Assembly: GCA_014896635.1 (NCBI GenBank)
Contig: JADBKA010000229.1
Span: 1-7,666, forward strand
Source: Ktedonobacteraceae bacterium
Lineage (GTDB): Bacteria; Chloroflexota; Ktedonobacteria; Ktedonobacterales; Ktedonobacteraceae
Reading direction: 5' to 3'
DNA length: 7,666 bases
Shown here: one piece after another, positions 1-5,843 of the stretch
How positions within the stretch are numbered: the stretch's first letter is position 1
Layout of the letters: every line of letters starts with the position of its first letter
The notes under the pieces: generated by a model
Told to the model about the DNA's origin: nothing
Seen by the model: only the letters and a program-made list of their open reading frames with translations
Databases searched by the model: none
Made by a program: the position numbers and the translations under genes

Positions 1-51
1 GAAGCAGATTATAGCACACTGTTTCACGCCCCTCTGGAAAACAAAACTGAA

Positions 52-80
52 TGGCTAGTGTCTGACCAATGTAGTATAGT
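52..80 (+). promoter_or_regulatory. Weak candidate sigma70 promoter for the 256-1463 operon
   Basis: A TATAGT box at 75-80, overlapped by TATAAG at 80-85, lies 17 bp downstream of a poor -35 match, TGGCTA (52-57). This is the most promoter-like stretch upstream of the first gene. It would give a transcript starting near 87 with a leader of about 170 nt. The -35 matches only half of the consensus, so the assignment is tentative. Confidence 0.3.
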
Positions 81-84
81 ATAA

Positions 85-235
85 GGGAAGATTCAGGAGG
101 ACAGAACCCTCCTGGCAGGGAACGGACAGATCTTCGCATAGCGGGGCAGGTACCCCCCTGAAAAATCTTTTCTTCATTATGGAAGAAAGGGAACAGGTCC
201 CCTAAAGTGAACGTGGGATATTCCCGTAGGTTCAC
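85..235 (+). other. Structured 5' leader with several hairpins (unassigned RNA element)
   Basis: Several complementary arms can be read directly. CAGGAGG (94-100) pairs perfectly with CCTCCTG (108-114) over a 7-nt loop. CAGGG (116-120) can pair with CCCTG (156-160). AAGATT (88-93) can pair with AATCTT (164-169), which would close a three-way junction around the first two. TTTCTTC (169-175) can instead pair with GAAGAAA (182-188), competing with the closing stem. A final long hairpin spans 207-235: GTGAAC pairs with GTTCAC, and inside it GGGA and TCCC pair over a TAT loop. The arrangement looks like a cis-regulatory leader. I do not recognise any named riboswitch consensus such as TPP, cobalamin, SAM, T-box or c-di-GMP. 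No poly-U terminator precedes the gene. Confidence 0.4.
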
Positions 236-255
236 TGAGCAAAGAGAGGCTGCTT

Positions 256-504
256 ATGAACAATCAAGTTGCTGCCTTGCTCAAAGCTGTAGTTCTGGTG
301 GGCGGAGCGGTTGCCGGTGCACTGCTGGCCCGCTGGGTCGATGATCTGCTCACCTCGCGTGCGCAGGAGCGATCAGCGTACGATAAAAAACGTTATGAGC
401 AGGGGTTAAGCCCGCGCGTCCAGGAGAACGGCAGAACAAATACGATTTATACTGTTGATCACATTCTGACCAGCGATGATGTAAGGAGTGCAGAGGATTT
501 ATGA
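256..504 (+). CDS. Small single-pass membrane protein, unknown function
   Basis: This encodes 82 residues that I do not recognise as a named family. An apolar segment at about residues 5-27 (VAALLKAVVLVGGAVAGALL, followed by ARWV) is a probable membrane anchor or uncleaved signal. The remaining ~55 residues are polar and charged, with a basic/acidic stretch after the helix (RAQERSAYDKKRYEQ) and an acidic C-terminus. The ATG start is supported by GAGAGG at 244-249, six nucleotides upstream. The stop codon overlaps the start of the next gene as ATGA (501-504), so the two are almost certainly co-transcribed and translationally coupled. That makes a partner role with the downstream uroporphyrinogen-decarboxylase-family protein plausible, but this is inference. 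Being in an operon with good spacing argues that it is a real gene despite its size. Confidence 0.75.
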   Translation: MNNQVAALLKAVVLVGGAVAGALLARWVDDLLTSRAQERSAYDKKRYEQGLSPRVQENGRTNTIYTVDHILTSDDVRSAEDL

Positions 505-1463
505 CAACCGCAATGACGGCCAGCGAGCGCGTACACGCGGCGCTCAGGGGTGAGCCGGTAGATCGTGTTCCCCTCTGTTTCTGGCACCATTTCAAGCCAG
601 AAGGCTCAGGCGAGCGCCTGGCAGCCTACACACTGGAATTTTTTCGCCAGAAGTTCGATCTCGATATCGTGAAGATCATGCCCGATCTCCCTTATCCTGC
701 GCCAGAACAACCGTTTGTCGAGGCGGATCAAATGCGCTTCCTGCCCAGGCTGGACCTGGATACCCCTTCATTTCAGCAGCAACTGCTCTGTATTCGTATG
801 CTCCGTTCGCAGCTCGGCGACGATTATCCACTCATTCTAACACTGTTCAGTCCACTGACCTATGCTCTGCGCTTCATGGGCAAGCAGCGGGCTATCGAGC
901 AGGCGCGCCTTAATCCACAGCCATTTGAGGAAGGGCTGGGGACGCTCTCAACCAACCTGCGCAAGCTGATTGCGGCGGCTATTGAGGCCGGAGCCAGCGG
1001 TATTTTCTTCTCCTGCATGGGCGCAACCACTGCCGATTTTACGCGCGAGGAGTACGAGCGTTTTGGCCGTCCCTACGATTTCCACGCCTTAGAGAGCGCG
1101 CGTGAAGGCTGGCTCAACATTGTCCATATCCATGCTGACCCGTCACAGGCAAACGATCAACTGTACTTCGATTTTTTTACAAACTATCCGGTCTCTGTGA
1201 TAAGCTGGAGCGACCGGCTGACCGGTCCCACCTTGGCCGAGGCGCTGACGATGACCGATAAGTGCCTGATGGGTGGCCTGGCGGAGCGCGGTCCGCTGAC
1301 ACAGGGAGGCGAGGGGGAGATCGAGAACGAGATTATGGCCGCGCTCGCCCAGACGAAGGGACGCCGCCTGATCCTGGCAAACGGCTGCTCTGTCCCCGAT
1401 GATACGCCCGAACAGTGGCTACACACGGCGCGTCGCCTCGTCGATACGCTGCGCTACGAGTGA
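501..1463 (+). CDS. Uroporphyrinogen decarboxylase-family (URO-D fold) protein, not canonical HemE
   Basis: This is a 320-residue protein of the URO-D superfamily, which contains HemE and the corrinoid methyltransferases of the MtaA/CmuA type. Family signs are the N-terminal ASERVHAALRGEPVDRVPL (residues 7-25), the GASGIFFSCMGAT segment (164-176), VISWSDR (233-239), the LMGGL loop (256-260) and the C-terminal ILANGCSVPDDTPEQW (291-306). Canonical HemE has an Arg-containing MRQAGRY-type motif soon after the DRVP segment. Here that place reads CFWHHFKPEG (26-35), so porphyrinogen decarboxylation is unlikely. Methyltransferase relatives bind zinc through an H-x-C...C pattern. The equivalent here appears to be H209-I-H211 with C296, a possible variant metal site. 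The ATG at 501 has AGAGG at 492-496 and a stronger AAGGAG at 483-488, and overlaps the upstream stop. The substrate is unknown, and membership of the fold family is much surer than any reaction. Confidence 0.85.
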   Translation: MTTAMTASERVHAALRGEPVDRVPLCFWHHFKPEGSGERLAAYTLEFFRQKFDLDIVKIMPDLPYPAPEQPFVEADQMRFLPRLDLDTPSFQQQLLCIRMLRSQLGDDYPLILTLFSPLTYALRFMGKQRAIEQARLNPQPFEEGLGTLSTNLRKLIAAAIEAGASGIFFSCMGATTADFTREEYERFGRPYDFHALESAREGWLNIVHIHADPSQANDQLYFDFFTNYPVSVISWSDRLTGPTLAEALTMTDKCLMGGLAERGPLTQGGEGEIENEIMAALAQTKGRRLILANGCSVPDDTPEQWLHTARRLVDTLRYE

Positions 1464-1545
1464 GCCAGCTCTCGCAGTTTTCGAGAAAATGTGCGGCAGG
1501 CTGCATGAGCAGCAAAAAAGCGAGGAAGCATAAAAGTGAGAACTG

Positions 1546-1573
1546 GGGATACTCCCGCCACGCGGGAGTTCCC
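1546..1573. terminator. Strong stem-loop between convergent genes, possible bidirectional terminator
   Basis: ACTCCCGC (1551-1558) and GCGGGAGT (1562-1569) pair perfectly over a CAC loop. The stem continues with GGGA (1546-1549) against TCCC (1570-1573) across a one-base bulge, about 12 bp in all and very GC-rich. It sits between the converging ends of the URO-D-family gene and the WD40 gene. There is no immediate T-tract on either strand. In the minus direction a T-rich stretch begins about 15 nt beyond it. The terminator role is therefore inferred from position and stability. Confidence 0.45.
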
Positions 1574-1629
1574 GCTATCTGCCGGGTGCCCTGGGGACGG
1601 CTATGCTTCCCAGACGTCTGCATGATTGC

Positions 1630-2742
1630 TCATGATGCCTGTGAAATCTGTGCGGTTGACAGATTGAGCGCGGTAGCAATGCGTGTGTCGTCAGGCGACC
1701 AGGCCAGAGCAAATACCGGCAGATCCTGGAAGTAAGAAATATTCCCCCCGGTTGCAGCATCCCAGATCACTACTACCGCGCAGATATCGCCACAGTATAC
1801 CTGCGTCACCGCCGCGATACGCCTGCCGTTATGTGACCAGGCTACAAAAAAGATTAGATCGGCCTGGACCCCTTTCGTCTGGTTATACTTTGCGGCATCC
1901 GCGTTATAGCCGTTATATGTATAGGCAATCGCGCCGGTTGCAGCATCCCAGACCTGGACTGTCTTATCCCACGAACCGGATGCAATGCGCTTCCCGTCGG
2001 GAGACCAGCTCACAGCACTGACCGTATCGCTATGGCCGCGATAGACATACACTAGCTGAGCGGTCGCGGCATCCACAATCTGCACAGTCCTGTCAGACGA
2101 GCCAGAAGCGAAACGTTTGCTATCAGGCGACCATACCACTGAATTCACGCCTGCCCGGTGGCCGCGATACACAAATTTCTGCTTGCCCGTGACCCCATCC
2201 CAGAGGCGCACCGTCCCATCAGCGGAGCCAGAGACAAGAGATTTCCCATCAGGAGACCAGGCGACCGTTGTCACTATATCGCTATGTCCCTGGCAGGTGG
2301 TGACGTGTCCTCCGCTCATCGCATCCCAGATCTGCACGGTTTGGTCGGCAGAACCCGAAGCAATCCGTTTGCCATCAGGCGACCAGCTTACCGCTTGCAC
2401 ACCGGCTGTATGCCTGCGATAAATAAAGGGTTGAAAGTGATCACCAGGTGCTGTGCTCCAGATCTGCACAGTTTTGTCCAGCGAACCAGAAGCAACGTAC
2501 TTGCCATCAGGCGACCAGGCAACTGCTGTGACACGCGCACTGTGGCCGTTGTAGGTGTAGAGGACGCTGCCCAGAGCGCGATGAGCAGGAGTAGGAGTAG
2601 AGACAGGAGCAGGCGGCGAAGAGATCGTCGAAGATTGAGCACAGCCTTCCAGGCCCAGAGCCAGGGCCAGCCCGGCCAGCCCTTTGAGAATGACGCGACG
2701 CGAGAGATCTTCCTTGCTCTGATCGATTTGTTTGCCCATCAC
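1630..2742 (-). CDS. WD40-repeat beta-propeller protein with Tat-type lipoprotein signal
   Basis: This encodes 370 residues. The N-terminus carries a twin-arginine motif, SRRVILK (14-20), a hydrophobic stretch to residue 31 and a lipobox-like LEGC (31-34), so the protein is probably Tat-exported and lipid-anchored at C34. A Pro/Ser/Thr linker (41-53) follows. Seven WD40 blades occupy residues ~58-370. Most show a GH-type start, a WSPDG core and a WD or variant end (95-96, 139-140, 181-182, 223-224, 265-266, 327-328). Blade 6 carries an insertion (about 279-297) and two Cys (C317, C321). Blade 7 ends without WD, so the N-terminal strand may close the ring. Such propellers are protein-interaction scaffolds and no catalytic residues are visible. 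Start choice is open: GTG at 2742 or ATG at 2739, with AAGGGAG 6 or 9 nt upstream. It is divergent from the CGNR regulator. Confidence 0.9.
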   Translation of the reverse strand: MMGKQIDQSKEDLSRRVILKGLAGLALALGLEGCAQSSTISSPPAPVSTPTPAHRALGSVLYTYNGHSARVTAVAWSPDGKYVASGSLDKTVQIWSTAPGDHFQPFIYRRHTAGVQAVSWSPDGKRIASGSADQTVQIWDAMSGGHVTTCQGHSDIVTTVAWSPDGKSLVSGSADGTVRLWDGVTGKQKFVYRGHRAGVNSVVWSPDSKRFASGSSDRTVQIVDAATAQLVYVYRGHSDTVSAVSWSPDGKRIASGSWDKTVQVWDAATGAIAYTYNGYNADAAKYNQTKGVQADLIFFVAWSHNGRRIAAVTQVYCGDICAVVVIWDAATGGNISYFQDLPVFALAWSPDDTRIATALNLSTAQISQAS

Positions 2743-2786
2743 AGGTCACTCCCTTACTGTGTGATGCTTGAATTGATGGTACATAA

Positions 2787-2815
2787 AGCATAGTCTATAA
2801 AATTGTAACTGTCAA
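2787..2815 (-). promoter_or_regulatory. Sigma70 promoter of the WD40 lipoprotein gene
   Basis: On the minus strand a perfect -35 box TTGACA (complement of 2810-2815) and a -10 box TATGCT (complement of 2787-2792) are separated by exactly 17 bp. Transcription would start near 2780, leaving a leader of about 38 nt with the AAGGGAG ribosome-binding site. The -35 box lies inside the 31-bp palindrome at 2804-2834, so occupancy of the palindrome should block RNA polymerase. Confidence 0.7.
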
Positions 2816-2834
2816 TATAATATTGATGGTTACA
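2804..2834. promoter_or_regulatory. 31-bp palindromic operator in the WD40/CGNR divergent region
   Basis: The outer arms TGTAAC (2804-2809) and GTTACA (2829-2834) and the inner arms TCAATAT (2812-2818) and ATATTGA (2820-2826) are all perfectly inverted around A2819. Only the two-base spacers are not complementary. Such a long dyad is typical of a dimeric transcription factor site. It overlaps the -35 box of the WD40 gene. The right half recurs as ATTGATGGT at 2772-2780, close to the predicted transcription start, which could be an accessory half-site. Confidence 0.7.
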
Positions 2835-2933
2835 GAAGGAAAGATTGGTGACATCCCTGGACCATTACAAGAACTTTTTATTTTGCTTGTAGTATTGTAG
2901 GATAGCGAGCAAGAAGAGAGAGGGCAGAGCGCG

Positions 2934-3482
2934 ATGGATGTCATGTGCCTGGACTTTATCAACAGCGAGTTTCGGGATTTTCGCGGCAGGTGGATACGAG
3001 ATCTTTTGCAAGATCCTGGCTGGCTCGCGCAATTTCTTGCTAAATGGGATCTGCAAGTTGATGGTCAACCCGATGTAGCGGTCATGGCCGCGTTTATTGA
3101 ACTGCGTGCGCTTCTACGCCGTATGACGGAATCGCTGGTACAGGGGCAGATTGCAGAGCAGGATGTGAGCCTGCTTAATACTATTCTCGCGCGTGTGCCG
3201 TTGTATCGCAGCCTGGTGAGCGATACGGCAGGCTACCGCCTGGCAGTAGATCCGGCAAAGAAGGACTGGCACTGGGTGCAGGCAGAGATTGCTGCCTCAT
3301 TCGTGCATCTACTGGTTGAACACGATCCTCGACGTCTCAAAGTGTGCGCGAATGAGCACTGTCGCGGCGTTTTTTACGATGAGAGCAAGAGTCGCACAAA
3401 GCGTTATTGTACGGCTGATAAATGCGCGAATCTGGTGAAGGTGCGCAGATTCCGCGCACGTCATCGCGCCAGCTCTCGCTAA
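2934..3482 (+). CDS. CGNR zinc-finger (ABATE-type) putative transcriptional regulator
   Basis: This encodes 182 residues. The N-terminus (MCLDFINSE, residues 4-12) matches the LCLDFxN start of the ABATE domain, a putative stress-linked ligand-binding domain found with CGNR fingers. Residues ~45-130 form the predicted helical middle. The C-terminal finger has C138, C143, C159 and C164 in a C-x4-C-x15-C-x4-C array followed by KVRRFRARHR. The usual CGNR tetrapeptide is CANL here. The finger and basic tail are expected to bind DNA. The ATG at 2934 has GAGAGAGGG at 2916-2924, nine nucleotides upstream, and in-frame ATGs also occur at codon 4 and later. Divergence from the WD40 lipoprotein gene across a long palindrome makes autoregulation and control of that neighbour the simplest hypothesis. 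The regulatory role is inferred from the family, and no target is proven. Confidence 0.88.
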   Translation: MDVMCLDFINSEFRDFRGRWIRDLLQDPGWLAQFLAKWDLQVDGQPDVAVMAAFIELRALLRRMTESLVQGQIAEQDVSLLNTILARVPLYRSLVSDTAGYRLAVDPAKKDWHWVQAEIAASFVHLLVEHDPRRLKVCANEHCRGVFYDESKSRTKRYCTADKCANLVKVRRFRARHRASSR

Positions 3483-3520
3483 CACGATGATAAGATGGGG
3501 GACCCCGAAAAACTCCTTTT

Positions 3521-3555
3521 TCTTTTTTCTCCTCTGTTGCAGAGGACAAAGAAGA
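3521..3555. other. Long imperfect hairpin downstream of the CGNR gene
   Basis: Bases 3521-3536 pair with 3540-3555 over a TTG loop, forming a 16-position stem with one C-C mismatch (3529/3547) and one G-T wobble (3525/3551). The core is CCTCTG/CAGAGG. A competing stem CTGTTGC (3534-3540) with GCAACAG (3560-3566) shares bases, so the two cannot coexist. The T-rich arm precedes the loop, so this is not a canonical intrinsic terminator on either strand. It may still protect the 3' end of the CGNR mRNA or cause pausing. Confidence 0.4.
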
Positions 3556-3590
3556 CTTCGCAACAGCTCTGGGGGAATGCCGGGAAAATG

Positions 3591-3619
3591 TTGATTTATT
3601 TCCGCGCAAGGACTACAAT
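3591..3619 (+). promoter_or_regulatory. Sigma70 promoter for the four-helix membrane protein gene
   Basis: TTGATT (3591-3596) and TACAAT (3614-3619) are separated by 17 bp. The start site would fall near 3626, giving a leader of about 72 nt that contains the AAAGGAG ribosome-binding site at 3684-3690. This suggests the gene is transcribed independently of the CGNR gene. An isolated TTGACA at 3668-3673 has no -10 partner in front of the ribosome-binding site. Confidence 0.6.
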
Positions 3620-3698
3620 ACGATTGCAAGAGAAAGCAGCCATACACAAAGCCTGTTCTGCTGGCATTTGACATATTCTCCTGAAAGGAGCCGTTGTA

Positions 3699-4085
3699 GT
3701 GAATAGTGCTATTGATATGCGCAAAGTCATCGGGGGAGTGATTCTCACCATTCTGTGGATCTGCACTTTCTTATTTATTAAATCGTCCCTCGTGATCGAC
3801 TGGACCGGTGATGGTAGCTCTGTCACCAATCTCAAGCTTGTGATTGGTCTGATTGGCCTGCTGATCATTGTGTTCTACCACATCTTTTATCGCTCTAATG
3901 GTGAAACGACAAAACTGAGCCTGACGGCGGTACTCACGCTCTGCTGGCTCGCGTTGATCATCTTCTACCCGTTCAAAGATCCTGCCAACCTGTCGGGCGG
4001 CGCCGTTGGTTTCTTTGCGCTGATCGGCGGGCTGGCGGTAGTTGTGCTCTGGACGCGCTTTTTCTCTGACGAAATTGTGGCGTGA
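3699..4085 (+). CDS. Small four-helix integral membrane protein, unknown function
   Basis: This encodes 128 residues with four apolar segments at about 10-28, 45-64, 72-91 and 99-119. Short polar loops connect them, including an Asp/Gly-rich loop at 34-42. There is no cleavable signal, cofactor motif or conserved catalytic pattern, and I do not recognise the family. Small four-helix proteins of this kind are common orphan membrane proteins in Chloroflexota and Actinomycetota. The start is GTG at 3699, set by a strong AAAGGAG (3684-3690) eight nucleotides upstream. The next in-frame ATG (codon 7) would leave the first helix intact but has a worse ribosome-binding site. The gene has its own promoter and converges with purH, so context gives no functional clue. 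Confidence 0.8.
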   Translation: MNSAIDMRKVIGGVILTILWICTFLFIKSSLVIDWTGDGSSVTNLKLVIGLIGLLIIVFYHIFYRSNGETTKLSLTAVLTLCWLALIIFYPFKDPANLSGGAVGFFALIGGLAVVVLWTRFFSDEIVA

Positions 4086-4100
4086 ATGCAGTAATTACGC

Positions 4101-4131
4101 AGAGGAGCTGGCATATGATGTCAGCTCCTTT
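4101..4131. terminator. Stem-loop between the membrane protein gene and purH, probable bidirectional terminator
   Basis: AGGAGCTG (4103-4110) pairs with CAGCTCCT (4122-4129). The stem continues inward through a G-T wobble and three more pairs to an ATG loop at 4115-4117, giving a 12-bp uninterrupted stem plus two weak outer pairs. It is followed by TTTATGG on the plus strand, a short T-run. Its place between two converging stop codons fits termination of both genes, although the U-tract is weak. Confidence 0.55.
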
Positions 4132-4173
4132 ATGGAGAGAATTTTTGGGGAACCCTCCTTTCCCTGTTCTGTG

Positions 4174-5742
4174 CTAGTGTCTGAAGTGGCGCCTTCCGGT
4201 AAAGATCATAGCGAGCGCGTGGCGATTGGCGACGCGAATGGCCTCTTCATCGCGCGGTGAGCCGCCCGGCTGAATAATAGCCGTGATGCCTGCTCTGGCA
4301 GCGGCCTCGATACCATCCGGGAAGGGGAAAGAGGCATCCGAAGCCATCACAGAGCCGCGCGCTCGCGTGCCGGCCTTCTCCAGCGCCAGTTGTACGCTGG
4401 TGGCACGGCTCATCTGCCCGGCGCCTACGCCAAGCAGCGTGAGTTTGCGCGCCAGCACGATAGCGTTGGACTTGACGCGGCGCACGACCTTCCAGGCGAA
4501 CATTAGATCCGTCACCTCATCAAGCGTCGGCTCGCGCTCTGTCACAACGCTGTACTCCGCTTCGCGCTCTCCTACTATGTCGGGTGTTTGCAAAAGCAGA
4601 CCACCGCTGATCGAGCGTACTTCTGGCCGCGCACTTAGCAGTAGTTGTGTGTTCAGCATGCGCGGCTCTATTGGCCGATGCGTCGCCAGCAGGCGCAGAG
4701 CTTCCTTCTGGCGCAAGAGAGAGAGGGCCTGCGGTGTGAACTCTGGCGCGATTACGGCTTCGTAGAACAACTGGCAGATCTCGTGCGCGGTTGCTTCATC
4801 AATCGGGCGATTCGAGCCGATGATGCCACCACTGGCAGAGATGGGATCGCCGGCGTGAGCCTTCCTGTACGCCTCGACCAGCACATCATCGCAGGCTAAG
4901 CCACAAGGATTAGTATGCTTGACAATAACAATTGTTGGTGCGGTGAAGCTCTGCACTGTAGCGAGGGCCACATCCAGATCCAGCAAATTATTGAACGAGA
5001 GATCTCTGCCATGCAACAGATCCGCGCCGGCAACAGTGGGCAGCGGCGTGCTGGCGGTCATGCCGCCCCAGCGATAAAGGGCTGCGCGCTGGTGGGGGTT
5101 TTCGCCATAGCGCAGGATCTGCTTGCGTTTCAGAGAGAGGGTCAGTTCGTCGGGGAAGAGTTCGCCGCCAGACATGCGTAAATATTCGATGAGCGCGCTG
5201 TCGTAGCTGGCAATATGCTGAAGTGCGGCAATAGCCAGGCGGCGGCGCGTTTCCATGCTGACCTCGCCCTGCTCTCGCCATTCCTGCATAACGGGTGCGT
5301 AATCCTGCGGTCGTACCAGTACAAGCACGTCCTGGAAATTGCTAGCCGCTGCTTGAATCAGCGACAGCGCGCCGACATCGACGCATGCCAGCACCTCATC
5401 CAGCGTAGCAGCAGGGCTGGCGGTTCTCTCAGCCGAAGAAGACAGGTTTGCGACCACGATGTCGATGGGCGCAATGCCATGCGCCTTCAAATTCGCCTCA
5501 TGCCGCTTATCACCCCGGCGGGCCAGTATGGCTCCAACGATAGCCGGGTGGAGCACTCCGGCACCGCCATCAAGAATTTCAGGAAATTTCGTTAGCTCGC
5601 TCAATGGTGCTGCCCGGATCTTCTCGCTCGACAACACCTTCAACGTTTCATCCGCCGCGTAAATAGTCACTTGCTGTGATTGCAACTCCTGTGCCAGTTC
5701 AGCAAGTCCCTCGCGGTTAACCACATGCATGATTGCTCTCAT
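4174..5742 (-). CDS. purH: Bifunctional PurH: AICAR formyltransferase with a degenerate IMP cyclohydrolase domain
   Basis: This is a 522-residue, full-length PurH. The C-terminal AICAR formyltransferase half keeps its signatures: RYGENPHQ (211-218), KHTNPCG with the catalytic K275-H276 pair, SISGGLLLQTPD (377-388), FAWKVVRRVKSNAIV (415-429), GVGAGQMSR (438-446), ASDASFPFPDG (467-477) and the FTGRRHFRH end. The N-terminal MGS-like IMP cyclohydrolase half (1-~200) is recognisable (SELTKFPEILDG, ILARR) but degraded. The usual SDKTG reads VNREG (8-12). STGGT reads AADET (29-33). GRVKTLHP reads GGAGVLHP (59-66), losing the Arg and Lys. NLYPF reads NLSSS (99-103). The segment usually ending in AAAKN ends in AAASN (131-135). 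Only the DIGG aspartate survives, in VDVGA (121-125). The ATG at 5742 has AAGGA six nucleotides upstream. Formyl transfer is expected and cyclohydrolase activity is doubtful. Confidence 0.93.
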   Translation of the reverse strand: MRAIMHVVNREGLAELAQELQSQQVTIYAADETLKVLSSEKIRAAPLSELTKFPEILDGGAGVLHPAIVGAILARRGDKRHEANLKAHGIAPIDIVVANLSSSAERTASPAATLDEVLACVDVGALSLIQAAASNFQDVLVLVRPQDYAPVMQEWREQGEVSMETRRRLAIAALQHIASYDSALIEYLRMSGGELFPDELTLSLKRKQILRYGENPHQRAALYRWGGMTASTPLPTVAGADLLHGRDLSFNNLLDLDVALATVQSFTAPTIVIVKHTNPCGLACDDVLVEAYRKAHAGDPISASGGIIGSNRPIDEATAHEICQLFYEAVIAPEFTPQALSLLRQKEALRLLATHRPIEPRMLNTQLLLSARPEVRSISGGLLLQTPDIVGEREAEYSVVTEREPTLDEVTDLMFAWKVVRRVKSNAIVLARKLTLLGVGAGQMSRATSVQLALEKAGTRARGSVMASDASFPFPDGIEAAARAGITAIIQPGGSPRDEEAIRVANRHALAMIFTGRRHFRH

Positions 5743-5817
5743 AGCTCATCCTTTCAAGATTACCCTCAGGACATCAACCGGGACACCACAACGATTCAGG
5801 GAACATCTCTGACTAAA

Positions 5818-5843
5818 AGTATACCCCGAAGATTTCTTAACCG
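5818..5843 (-). promoter_or_regulatory. Candidate purH -10 box with adjacent 14-bp site
   Basis: On the minus strand TATACT (complement of 5818-5823) resembles a -10 box and would start transcription about 70 nt before the purH ATG. No good -35 box lies at the correct distance. Instead, one copy of a duplicated 14-bp sequence (5830-5843) occupies the spacer/-35 area, as expected for an activator-dependent or repressed promoter. An alternative minus-strand pair is TTGTTA (complement of 5992-5997) with GATAAT (complement of 5970-5975), 16 bp apart. Confidence 0.4.

Noticed and set aside
501..1463. Calling this gene hemE
   Set aside because: The characteristic N-terminal Arg motif of HemE is absent, and no other heme-pathway gene is nearby.
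2158..2793. 211-codon open frame on the plus strand opposite the WD40 gene
   Set aside because: It is antisense to a clear seven-blade propeller. The repetitive composition of the opposite strand keeps it open, and it lacks a family resemblance.
3668..3673. Perfect TTGACA before the 3699 gene as its -35 box
   Set aside because: A -10 at the right distance would lie downstream of the ribosome-binding site, excluding it from the mRNA. The pair at 3591-3619 is better.
54..4184. 12-bp match GCTAGTGTCTGA at 54-65 and 4173-4184
   Set aside because: A 12-mer shared once within 7.7 kb is expected by chance, and one copy overlaps the purH stop codon.
4283..4765. 160-codon plus-strand frame inside purH
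   Set aside because: It is a Ser/Arg/Ala-rich shadow of a well-conserved enzyme on the other strand.
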